The notes under the pieces were generated by a model. It worked only from the letters and a program-made list of their open reading frames with translations, was not told the origin of the DNA and searched no databases. This document shows, piece by piece, positions 53,882 to 64,000 of a DNA stretch of 64,000 bases (positions are counted from its first letter, which is position 1; each line of letters opens with the position of its first letter). The stretch spans positions 4,570,597 through 4,634,596 of the forward strand of contig NW_019211455.1 of the NCBI RefSeq assembly GCF_002443255.2, given 5' to 3'. The stretch is from Varroa destructor. Its lineage: Eukaryota > Arthropoda > Arachnida > Mesostigmata > Varroidae. Position numbers and translations under genes: made by a program.

Positions 53882-56800
53882 CTCGATCGGGCCCGTGTGA
53901 ATTTGCAAGTTTTTCAGTGCTCCACAAACTGGTACAAAGAAGAGAAAAACACTACGATAAAAGCTGATTAACACTTAGTGCGCTTCGACTTTTCATCCCA
54001 CTGAAGTTCATATACATGCACCTTGCTAAGTTACAACAGTTTTTCAATCTGGCAACAATAACAACAACAACAACCAGTTAAGAACAGCGGTATCCAATCC
54101 GGGTGAACAACGACGACGACGAGACCCTTTAAACACACTACGAATAGATTGGTACGGCGGTCTCCTCATAGCACTACCAGCTGAGGAGCAGCATGTTTTG
54201 GACATGACGTTAGCAAAAGACGGTAGTAAGATAGCTAAACAACAGGATAATGAAATGGCCCGAAATGAATTAAGTTTGAAGATTGTCAAGAGGGTTTGCG
54301 TAACACAATTGCAAGTGACGATAGCAATCATGGTTTGAAATCGGCCGCTGGTATACTTTGTTTTGTGCTGGAAGTCACCCATCTCGATGAACGCCTGACG
54401 GCTTAAGTACTTGACATAAGAAATAAAAAAACCTATAATTACGTAGGGCTAACATCTCCGAAAGTATAATGTCAATCTTAATTGGGACGGATGTGGGGCT
54501 CAGCCTCGTTGTCAACCTTATTTTCGCAGAGAACATTACCCACATTTTCTTTTCCAAAGCTTTATTTAATAGTACTGGTAGGAGAAAGTGGCTAGCGCCA
54601 CCAGACGATCGCAGGGTCTCTTTGGTCTGGTACTTTTTCTTCCCAGACGTGCTAGTTACCGGGATGGGCGCCTATTTCGCCCATGCGTCTTCTTAACCTA
54701 AATGTAAAGCACCATCTGTCCCGTTCACAATATCATTTACACGTAACTGCATAAGTCGTTCTTACCTTACAACCTCCCTGGCAACGACATCCTTCCCCGT
54801 GCTAGCGCGATTGAGTGATAAAAAATGCGTACCCCTTCATTCATTTCAAGTTCATCCCTCCTGTCTTATGTGGCCCTCTGATGTGTCGAACACATCGCCA
54901 GCGTGTGGCGAGTTCAGCCTTTCAACTCCGCTGTGCAAAAGACGCAACTGCCCGCAAGGCCCTTACCAATATTGTGAAGATAGCTTTGAAGGATATCATG
55001 AGCAGTAAGCGTCTACGTGAGTCACTCTACCGGGCTGTGCAATTCAGTCTTTCATTCTGGGGTGTGTCCTTTACTGCCACTTTTCGGGAAAAATCTTGTT
55101 ATTTACCAGCCAAAACCGAAACCGCATTTGCAGAAATAGTGCGGTACGCTTCCGTGACACAAAGCGCTAGCGCTCGGCAAGCATTTCCAAGTAGCTTCGT
55201 GCCCGTGACATCTAGATATTTAGGCATGGTTTAGGCGATTAATTCCGTTATCGCCATAAGAGGTTGTTTTTTTTAACGTCTCTGGATGTTTGGTGTATTC
55301 TGGCGACTTCCAGAGATACTTTGATCGTTATTACGACGGCTCGTATGCTATGGTGTATCCGCGCACTCCGTCATTGAAACTGAAGTTTTAAGAGTTGAAG
55401 ATACGCGTGTCGATGCACATCTCATGAAATTGTACTTTCCCCAAAAAATATGCTAGATAGTTATATAAACCATTAATCTCTTAGCGTTAATCTTTACTCC
55501 ACGGATTCGAATCATATACGAGGACCCAGTGATATGGATGTTAGCCAGACACGATATAACCAGTATAAGCATGAGGCACATAGTAATGTCAGGAAAAGCC
55601 CTTTTAAACACCGCAAAAGAATAACTGTTCCATGCTTCCCAATGACCTATATTTTCGTAAAAATTAATTCTACATTCCCATACGGTAGAGGTCAAGGTAC
55701 TATCTTAAGTTAAAAAAAAAAAAAAGTAGAATGTTAGCAGGCACAGCAGAAACCAACAACCCGCTAATCTTCTCTTAAGGGCCCGTGATCGGTGACGCCA
55801 TGTTATTAGCGCTATTTCTTAACATATTGTTGTGTGCCTCGTCGTCTGCAATGGCTGCCTTGTTGTGTTATTTATATCGTTTTCTCCATGTCGTCTGCTT
55901 ACATCAAAACACAGGTACTCGTTGTTTTTCTTACTATATAATATGCCGGGCTATACATCGCGTGTCTATTTGTATGTGTGCATATATAGAATACAGTGTC
56001 TGGTCGCCTAGCGGGGAAATGCTCTCTAGTGTCTAGGTTTTGTTGACGGGGGCCGTGCCTTCAAGGCGTTAATTCTTCTCTCTCTGTCAAGTAAGCAACG
56101 TTCTCTATAGGAACGGCTCATTTGGAACGAATCGCGCCAGTAGCGAATCCGTTGTGTGTGTGTGTGTTGGTAATTGCTGCGGTTAAGGGGGCTACTCGTG
56201 TGTCTCTGTGCGCCGCTTCCGCCGCCCAATCTTTCGTCAGTTGCTTGCTCGGTCTGCCTGTCTGTGTCGATCTGTGTGTTTGTCCGTCAGCCTCTGGGCT
56301 TTCTGTTTGTGTATGATTTGTTTGGTAGGCCAGTATGTGTTCCCCGTGTGTTTATTATGTGCGTGTGTGTGCAGGCAGTTGTGCGGGCGAACGAGTGCGG
56401 CAAGTATGGTTTTGGTAGGACGCTGTTGCTCGTACGCGTGAAAAGTGGAGTCGGCAGAGTACCGCCGACTCATAGTGTTCCGTAGCGAGTGCATTGGCTG
56501 GTGCTACTAGCAGTGGTACTCTGGTGCATAGCTGCAGGCTGCTACGGTTGTCGTCGGTATCCGTTCTGTGTCCGTCCGGTGCCTGATTCTTTGCTTGCCG
56601 TCCTGTTTGCATATATATGCCTGGCTCGCTATGCTTAAAGCGGCGTTTTCGGGCATATGATCGAACGACCCGCAGGGGCTGATTTTACTATTGGTCGCGC
56701 CCGCCACTAGACTGTCCCTTATCGTCATTATATCAGTAGCACCGCGTTATTTCGATTGTGATCGACATCGTCAATGACGGTAGCCGCATACATACGGCAA

Positions 56801-57749
56801 CTGATGATAGACATCGCGGAAAAATAATTTGTCCCAGAGTTAATTAAATAAAGCTGTAGTGTCTACCAATAGCGAACACCCTCACGTACACGTTCACGTT
56901 GTCAGCAAACAGTCACGTCTTATCTTCATGCCGCCACTTGCTATTGCTGTTGTTTTCTCTAATCGTCAGCTTCATGTTGTGCTTCAGTAAAATTAATATT
57001 TTGCCAAGTGTCTCCTCATTTGTTATCCTGGCAAGAGATACCGAAGATTGCCTCAGTTCCATGCTAGTGATGTAGACGCATGGACAGTAAAATCAGTGAA
57101 GCAACAAGAAAAACAGAACAGAGAGAAACGATCACCAAATACCGAAGACGAATCAGATGATTCAAATAATAATAATGAAACACATTTAAGCAACTATTAT
57201 TATTATTACGATCACACGACTGATGCCGTGTGAAATCATCTGTACGAGGTACACCCGTGTTTGTGTGTACTACTGCATAAGTGTAAGAGTGTTTGTTTTG
57301 TCTCGTATTTATGTGTGTGTGAGTGTCGACGACGTATTGGAACAATTTGACAGAAACAAACATCCACCGTCGCCGCCGCCGCCGCCGCCATTACAATCAT
57401 CTCCTCGAAAAAAAGCTTCGGCTTTCGTGGACGATCGTTGATCTGGCAAACCGAACTGCCGCTGAATTTTTTCGCACAAGAATGACAGCGACTATCTGAC
57501 AGTGTCAGTCTCAACAGCGCTGATGCAGGTGCTGGTGATATAGCGGTGTTCGTTTCAATTGTATTGTGGTAGATGCGTGCGCTGGCTACCGCCGCGGTCA
57601 GATAAAAAACACGTTGGAGTCAACGACAACAACAATAACAACAGTAGCAGCAACAACAACAGTAGTTATAACAGAAATAAAGGCAACAGCGGAGGAGCTG
57701 CAGCTGCAGCAGCACCCGGAGGCCCTGTTCGTTCGCGCCGGTCATCAAC
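53882..57749. other. Divergent intergenic region between TIF1 copy B and SETD2
   Basis: Both genes read outward from this stretch, so two promoters are expected. It contains a (GT)n run near 56151-56168, a (CCG)n run near 57368-57390, and CAA/CAG-rich DNA at about 57626-57720 that is probably SETD2 leader. Several overlapping ORFs up to 139 codons occur near 54.8-55.2 kb but match nothing I recognise. Confidence 0.5.
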
Positions 57750-57753
57750 ATGA
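57559..57753 (+). promoter_or_regulatory. Upstream ORF whose stop overlaps the SETD2 start codon
   Basis: A 64-codon ORF rich in Asn, Ser, Gly and Ala ends at TGA 57751-57753, while the SETD2 ATG is 57750-57752, giving an overlapping ATGA. A second ORF, 57566-57796, overlaps in another frame. If transcription starts upstream of 57559 these would limit or couple SETD2 translation. The transcript start is unknown. Confidence 0.4.
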
Positions 57754-60700
57754 GCAGTGCTACTACCGGCGAGGTGAGTCCAGTACGGTCCAATAGATTG
57801 ATAAAACTCGGCGCGATGACAGATGAAATTATTGTCACCTACTGTAGTTGAATATAAAAATCGCAAGCTACTCTACTTAGTAATTGATAGTATTAATAAC
57901 CTTGCCCAAAGGTTGTAAAAGAAAGGTGCTTTCGACAACATCCGTATTGCTACGATCGTCTATGGCGCCAAAAGTATTCGATGGAGCTTGCTACAGACAC
58001 GACTAATATTATTGATGTTAATAATAATAATAATAATAATAACAATAATATTGGTAACCGTCATTAGAACAAGAATGCGTCCACTACATCACGAATAGGA
58101 CACAACAAGTATAGAACGCGCAACAGGCGAGCATGCGCTATACAAACAATCGTGTATCGTTTTTCTCAACATAGGCACCTACTTTTGGGTGACGTTGAAA
58201 GAAGTACACGGGATTTTGTTTGTTGTTGTGACGCTTCCATCTACGTTGCTATCTATCTAGTTAACTATAATCATTACTGGTTATAAATTTTAATGTTTAT
58301 TGGAATGATAAGATTGGGAAACGAACTACAATTGTTCGGCAACTGTTTAGTTGCAGCTACAATAGTGCCGATGGGTTTCTTAGACGAATTTAGCTCACTA
58401 GAATAGAGAAGACTAAAATAACGAATAGTTGTTGGTAAATGAGTAGCTCGAAAGCAGTGAACATTCTGCTGTGGAATTAATTGTTTAGATTCACGCGCAT
58501 CTGGCACTGATATTAGAATAAGTAGTGATTGGTTATTATAACACCATTCACGTAACATTGGAACTGTAATAACTAGTTGGACTGCAATCTGTGGACTATA
58601 TATATGAATACATTTTCGCATGCAAATTGCCCTATGATTTATTGTGTCTGTACAATAAAATAACACTTTTATTAAGAAATAAAGCTTGTACTATGAGCGA
58701 TTGCTATGTGGCACAAATAAGTAGAATGCAATAATCTAATTCTAAGGAGATTCTCCAATAATCGTAATCAAAATAATGTTTTTATAAAGGGACTCATTAA
58801 AAACAACGTGACTTAAAATTTCAGAAATTAAAATTCGCTTTATTATTTATTTTTCAGGGTCAGGCTGATATCGCGCCTCCCGGAGTAGACTTCGAGGAGC
58901 TTTCGCAAGACAGCCGTTGTTCGCAGTTACAGGACCACAAAGAAAACGGCACCAAATCGCCTCAAGATGGCGGAGCCAAGGACTCGGGAGAGTCACAATC
59001 ACCACATGAAGTAATCGACGATAAGGAACAAAAAATTGATCCTGTACTTGGCTATATCCCGTTAGTTGAAAATGAGTATCGCTACGCAAAGCGAGATTCT
59101 CAGAAAGATCTCCGGCGTATGGAGTGCGATTGTACGCTTACAAAGGATGAAATTTCGCGTGGAATCCGAGGCTGTGTTGATGACTGCCTCAACCGTATGC
59201 TGCTTGTCGAGTGCGGACAACGCTGTCGTCTCGGCGATAACTGCGGTAACAAGCGATTTCAGCGACAAGAGTACGCCAAAGTAGACCGTTTCCATGCTGA
59301 TAAAAAGGGCTATGGTTTGCGGGCAGTCGAACCACTGGCGGCTGGAACCTTCGTTATGGAATATGTTGGTGAGGTTCTATCGGCAAATGAATTTCGACGG
59401 CGGGTAAAACGTTACGATGCCGCCAAGCATTTTTACTTTATGGAGCTAAAACCCGGTTTGGCTATTGATGCGACCGCTAAAGGTAATCTCTCGCGGCACA
59501 TGAATCATAGTTGCGACCCAAACTGCGTTACCGAGAAATGGACCGTCAACGGTGATTTACGTGTTGGCTTCTTTACGAAGAAGGCCGTGCGAGCAGGTGA
59601 AGAGCTCACATTTGATTATAAGTTTGAGGTGTATGGCAAAGAAGCGCAGAAATGCTATTGTGGATCAGAAAATTGTCGGGGTGTTATCGGGACCCAGAAA
59701 TCAACCACCAAAAAGAAGGAGGAACGTCGCTCGAGAATTGAAGAGGAGATAGATGAAGAGGAACTTGAGGTTCTAGAAGAGGGACTTCGATCTCGAGATG
59801 ATGTCATCAACCTCTGTAGGATTATGGTTCGTGCTGAAGATCCGGAAATCCGTTGTCGGCTCCTTGATATTATTGCAGGAACCGCAGAGGCATGTCTTCG
59901 GTTATTTGTCGACTATCACGGTCTAGAGCTCCTTTGGAGCTGGTTCACCGATTTAAAAGGTTATGAAATTCGTGAAAAAATGATCTCAACACTGCAGAAG
60001 CTACCGGTCACAAATAAGACGATTGTAAAAGAAAGCAAATTGCTAACGGCCTCACATCAGCTTGCATCGGACCTATCTGACGAGCTGGATGCAATGCGTA
60101 AGGCCAAGACTGAAGAGGAGAAGCTCGGTCCGATCCAGGAGCTTTACAAAAGCATATCCTTGCTTCTCGACAGGTGGAATGCGCTAAAGGAAGTATACCG
60201 TATACCCAAATTAGAGCAGCAGCGTCGAAAGGAGGATGAGCGAGAGGTCGACCGCCGTGAGAAGGACCTCAAGAAAGCGAAGAAAGAGGAAAAAAAGAAG
60301 AAAGAGCGAGACAAGGAAAAAGAAGACGATCCGGAGAAGCCTAGTCGAGGTCGCAAACGGTCGCGGAGTAGAAGTCGCTCACGGAGTCGATCCCATTCCA
60401 GAGGACGCACTAGAAGAAGGTCGCGTTCACGATCTAGATCACGCAGTAGAAGTCGCGACCGAGCTCGCAAGCACCGGAATCGGAAACGGTCGCGTAGCAG
60501 ATCGTCCTCATCGAGCAGTAGTCGTGAACGAACCACTACTTATAATAATAAACACGGCCATAATCGGCATGGACAAGACGCTCGCGTGCCACGAGTTTCT
60601 AAAGAGGAGCGTCGGCGTTTATTTGCTCTTCAAGCGAAACGTGAAGACGAGCTGCGTATGCAACAGGAGATGCTGCAACAGCAACAACGAGCCATGGACA

Positions 60701-61614
60701 CGGGCGCCGTTACATTGACACCGATGTTCCGAGATGAGTCCGGACGTTTCGTGCCAGTTCCGCCAGACCTGTTGTCTCAGTTACCGCCACCAGTGATGAT
60801 GCAGCCTGCGATGATGGGTATGGCACATATGGCGCCTTCCATGGCACCGCATATGCCGCCCGGATGTTTGCCACCAATGGGACCAATGGGCCCATTTGAC
60901 CCACCTCCACAAGCTATGTTTCCGAGTGGACCAGCGCCCGGTAACCATCTACCTCCCTCTGTACTGCCACCACCTGGGCACGTAATGGCGCCTTTTCCAC
61001 ATCCACCACCTCCGATCATACATCCGCATCATCCACCTGCTGCGACAGCAGCACTAGCTGCTCAAGATCAACGCGTCGTTGCCAAGATCCGAGCGATCCG
61101 CTTACCGGATTTCTGGAAGGCGACAAAAACTGACGTTGGAGAAATTTACTTCTACCATACGTTAACTCGAGAGGTATCGTGGGAACTACCGGAAGAAGGG
61201 GCGGCAACAGCCGATCTCGTACACGCCCGATTGCCACACACCGTAAAAGTAGAGGTACCGCAAGTCACCCAACTAACACAGATTACTGTGGATACCGAGC
61301 TAGCGGTGGTGAGCGGTGAAGCGAAAGGCCTAAAGGAACGATTTATGGCAGAGATCTCGCAATATATCGTTGGCATTCTAACGCCTTACCGCCGGGACGA
61401 TTGTCCTCGTGCTCGTATAACGAACGATGAAGATTTCCGAAAATTGGCTAGAAAAATGACGCACGCTGTGCTGGGTAAGGAGCTGCGACAGTGCAAGAAG
61501 GTTGAGGGCCTCGTTGTCAACGATGCTGTTAAGCTGAAGACCAAGGATTTTGTTGCCAAGTACATGACGAAATTTGGAGACGTGTTTGTTTATAACAGCA
61601 GAGGACGTGAATGA
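57750..61614 (+). CDS. SETD2: Histone H3K36 methyltransferase SETD2
   Basis: Two coding exons, 57750-57773 (MSSATTGE, donor GTGAGT) and 58858-61614 (acceptor TTTTTCAG, stop TGA), join in phase and give 926 aa. Order: AWS domain (about 94-145; zinc cysteines 98, 100, 114, 118, 127, 131, 137), SET (about 147-264) with NHSC at 224-227 and the catalytic-site Tyr in LTFDY (262), post-SET CYCGSENC (274-281), a conserved helical region, an RS-rich stretch (about 506-567), a Met/Pro/His-rich linker, WW (about 756-788) and a C-terminal SRI domain (about 832-918). The SRI binds the phosphorylated RNA polymerase II tail, so the enzyme trimethylates H3K36 during elongation. Vertebrate and fly homologues exceed 2,000 residues, so this protein lacks the long N-terminal region; the size is nearer yeast Set2. 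All catalytic motifs are intact. Unrecognised upstream coding exons remain possible. Confidence 0.95.
57774..58857 (+). other. SETD2: SETD2 intron
   Basis: A 1,084 bp AT-rich intron with an (AAT)n run at about 58018-58050. No other feature was recognised. Confidence 0.8.
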
Positions 61615-63365
61615 TGCAATTTTTTGCTTATCAACTGAAGATTGCAAACAGAGTAACAAGGGAGAATGATGAAGACAGGTAATGTCAAAGGGCAGTTATG
61701 TAATTAGCGATGCAGATTATCATGTTAACTTTTGGTTGTATGACTATTAGGATTCTATATCTGTTAAAACTAGGAATAAGGCGAACGCAGATTTGGAACG
61801 ATACAACAATAGAATAAATACATCGAAATGTACCAATTGTAAATACCTTAAATAATAAGTAAATGTTGTACATAAGGCGTATTTCCAAGATATTTGTCGT
61901 CTTCTTTTTTTGTGTGTAAGAATGTGACACTGTGCTCGGTGAGTACATACTTGTGACAAAATTGGTCACTATGTTCTCGAAGCTTATTTTTTTGTAGCTA
62001 TTATAATAATCTCGCTTAAATACCGAATACGATGGACCACGGCCGCGTCAACCTAAGCTTACAAGCTCATTACGTTTTCCTTTGAAGATCAAAAATCAGC
62101 TGATGTCCGCGTCCTTAACGACAACGCTTTAATGATTTGTGTTTAAATTCAATCTTCAGATGTTTTACCTTCCGTTTAATAGGCAACAACACAGGGAAGA
62201 AAAGAACGATAGAGAAAATGCCAAAGACAGAAAAATATATGAATGAAAACTTATGTCATGCGAAAGGCTATTGAATGTAGGCATAGAGAACTTCCGATGA
62301 ATCTGTGTTAGGCCAGTAGATGTATCTTATTATCGAATTATTTTGGAGAAGAATTAACGTTAGTATAAAAACTTCGAAAACTACTTTCCCTCCAACGTCA
62401 TTGTTTTTGCAAGACTAAGAATGAAAGAATATGCTACGCAAATACTCGGTTAGTTTGTCACGCACGTCGGTGATTTTTTGAGTACACTTAAAATACATCC
62501 CGGGTTCGTACAGTCCAGCATCCACTATAGATTTAATACAGTTTTGACATTGGACTTACCACATTTGTTGAGCAGATATGTTAGTTGATAAATATTTGAC
62601 CACATAATAAAAAGAAGCTACGAAATTGCCATTAGATGACACCTACTGTATCTTGTGGTATGCTATTTTCTATGATTGGAGCAGCATGTCTTAATGAGGA
62701 CTCTAGGCGGCTCAAAAACTCTTTCGCTTTATATACAAATTCTATACAAGTTATACACTGCCATATGGGTTTTATTATTGGAGGTAAGCACCAATCTACC
62801 GTTTTTTCATTTTGGAACTCTTATTCGAATCATATTCATTCCTTTTTTATATTGTTTTACCTTTAAAATCCCACACGGCTTTGGCTAAACTTTTTCGGCG
62901 AACTGTAGCATACTACACCGTTTTCTAATCGGTAACGTATGCTCCTTAACCTCTTTGACTCTCCTTATTACAAAGACACACAAAGCCGCAGTTTGTGGAC
63001 ACACGTTATAAGAAGCCGCTGACTTCTACCTTATGTCTAAAACAAGATATGGCATTTCACAAATTTCTGAATGAACACACAGCTTTCCTACACAGATCCG
63101 CATTGACCTTTTCGACTTACTACTGGTTATGTTTCCTTTTAGAGGCGTAACAACTCCTAAGCAAAGTGCTAAATTAAACATGCATGAATAAACGGTTAGC
63201 TACATAAGAATGCTCAATTAAATAAGTAAAATTATGCTATATGCTAACAAAATCATTACGTCTGCTGTGTTCAGGAGTACGTATTCTTTGCGCTTTTCTG
63301 AAGACATTCTTGAAAACCTGAACTCAAAGTGATGCAGCCAAGAAACCGGCATCGCCACTGCCTAT
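61615..63365. other. Intergenic DNA between convergent SETD2 and the right-edge gene
   Basis: AT-rich, with the SETD2 3' UTR on the left. A TTTATT at 62771-62776 could be the poly(A) signal (AATAAA, minus strand) of the right-edge gene. Nothing else was recognised. Confidence 0.55.
61813..61818 (+). promoter_or_regulatory. Candidate poly(A) signal of SETD2
   Basis: AATAAA about 200 bp after the SETD2 stop codon on the coding strand. Confidence 0.45.
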
Positions 63366-63633
63366 CTACTTCTGTTCCTCATCACTGTTAGCATCCTCTT
63401 CGATGTTGATTCCACGAGCCTTCATCAGTAGCTCGAAACGGCGATTCGAACGTACTTTGTCACTAAGAATCTTCTTGGCGGATGATGATGGGGTCATGTA
63501 CTGTCTTTTGATATCAGTTACCGGTGTTTTCAATAAGGTTTTCAGGGGAGTCTTCAATGGTGTCTTGGATTCTCGTCGAGATGTACCGCCGCGGTCACGG
63601 ATCTCGCGCGTGGTTTGCAATAGCTGCCGCATT
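63366..63633 (-). CDS. Last coding exon of an unrecognised gene (partial)
   Basis: An open frame ends at TAG (63368-63366). On the coding strand it is preceded by a TACGATAG that can act as splice acceptor, so the exon would start at 63633 with a split codon before the Met. It encodes about 88 residues: a basic first half with repeated TPLK/LKTP motifs (SKTPLKTPLKTLLKTP), a YMTPSSSAKKIL segment, a predicted helix (RSNRRFELLMKARGI) and an acidic end (EEDANSDEEQK). The TP motifs look like CDK sites and the composition suggests a nuclear protein, but I do not recognise the family. The remaining exons would lie right of the window. A chance ORF is less likely given the ordered composition. Confidence 0.5.
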
Positions 63634-64000
63634 CTATCGTAGTAGAAATTAAATATCGTTATATTAGAGAGACTCGAAAAATCTAGAGCACTGCAAGCTT
63701 TTGGAATGCTTAAAGCGGAAGTTCGCGCACTATTGTTTTTTAGTTTATAACGCTACAACGTTTGTTATGAACGAGCGAAAAAATGAAGTAAACAGGGCAA
63801 CATATAGTTTCAAAATAAGTAGATAAGAGCATTCCTTTAATGCACTTCGGTGGATTTGGTTAAGGTTTTTAACACTACGCAGACGGCGGTAATATTTCAA
63901 ATATCAACATGAGACGGAATCCGTGTTACCCGATTAAAGTACAACCACTTATATGGAGCACGATTGATGTAAGTACCTTTCACGTTTTCGGCTCGCATGA
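63634..64000 (-). other. Probable intron of the right-edge gene
   Basis: No coding exon was seen between the acceptor at 63634 and the window edge. AT-rich, no repeats. Confidence 0.4.

Noticed and set aside
60144..60718. Arg/Leu-rich minus-strand ORF and an overlapping plus-frame ORF
   Set aside because: Both are out-of-frame readings of the SETD2 RS-repeat segment.

Overview
This is a eukaryotic nuclear contig. Genes are spliced with GT-AG introns, intergenic DNA is AT-rich with many (TA)n tracts, and there is a scaffold gap of 100 N at 48394-48493. The gene set (TIF1/TRIM33-type chromatin reader, WASHC2/FAM21, PP1-beta, FAM122/PABIR, SETD2) is animal. Compact gene bodies beside one very long PP1 intron and the protein details suggest an arthropod, perhaps a mite or tick; that placement is inference, not proof.

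Layout, left to right. (1) 717-4988, + strand: 3' six exons of a TIF1-family gene (copy A: end of B-box 1, B-box 2, coiled coil, PHD, bromodomain); its first exons lie off the left edge. (2) 8311-13103, - strand: WASHC2/FAM21 in three large exons. (3) 20176-37639, - strand: catalytic PP1-beta in four coding exons, with a 15.3 kb first intron. (4) 41413-43013, + strand: a FAM122/PABIR-type PP2A-B55 regulator in two exons. (5) 47207-53881, - strand: a complete second TIF1-family gene (copy B, eight exons, 736 aa) with the same exon phases as copy A, in opposite orientation. (6) 57750-61614, + strand: SETD2, the H3K36 methyltransferase, with a tiny first coding exon and one 2.76 kb exon carrying AWS, SET, post-SET, an RS-rich stretch, WW and SRI. 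(7) 63366-63633, - strand: the last coding exon of an unrecognised gene running off the right edge.

The genes act in separate housekeeping pathways: chromatin reading and H3K36 methylation in the nucleus (TIF1 pair, SETD2), endosomal actin control (WASHC2) and Ser/Thr dephosphorylation (PP1, and PABIR acting on PP2A). I see no evidence that they form one system. The most informative features are the inverted TIF1 pair flanking WASHC2-PP1-PABIR, the short SETD2 with an internal RS segment, an upstream ORF whose stop overlaps the SETD2 start codon, a decayed coding-like island with PDZ-like motifs in PP1 intron 1, and several short tandem or inverted repeats near copy A. No CRISPR array, operon, rRNA or confident tRNA was seen.
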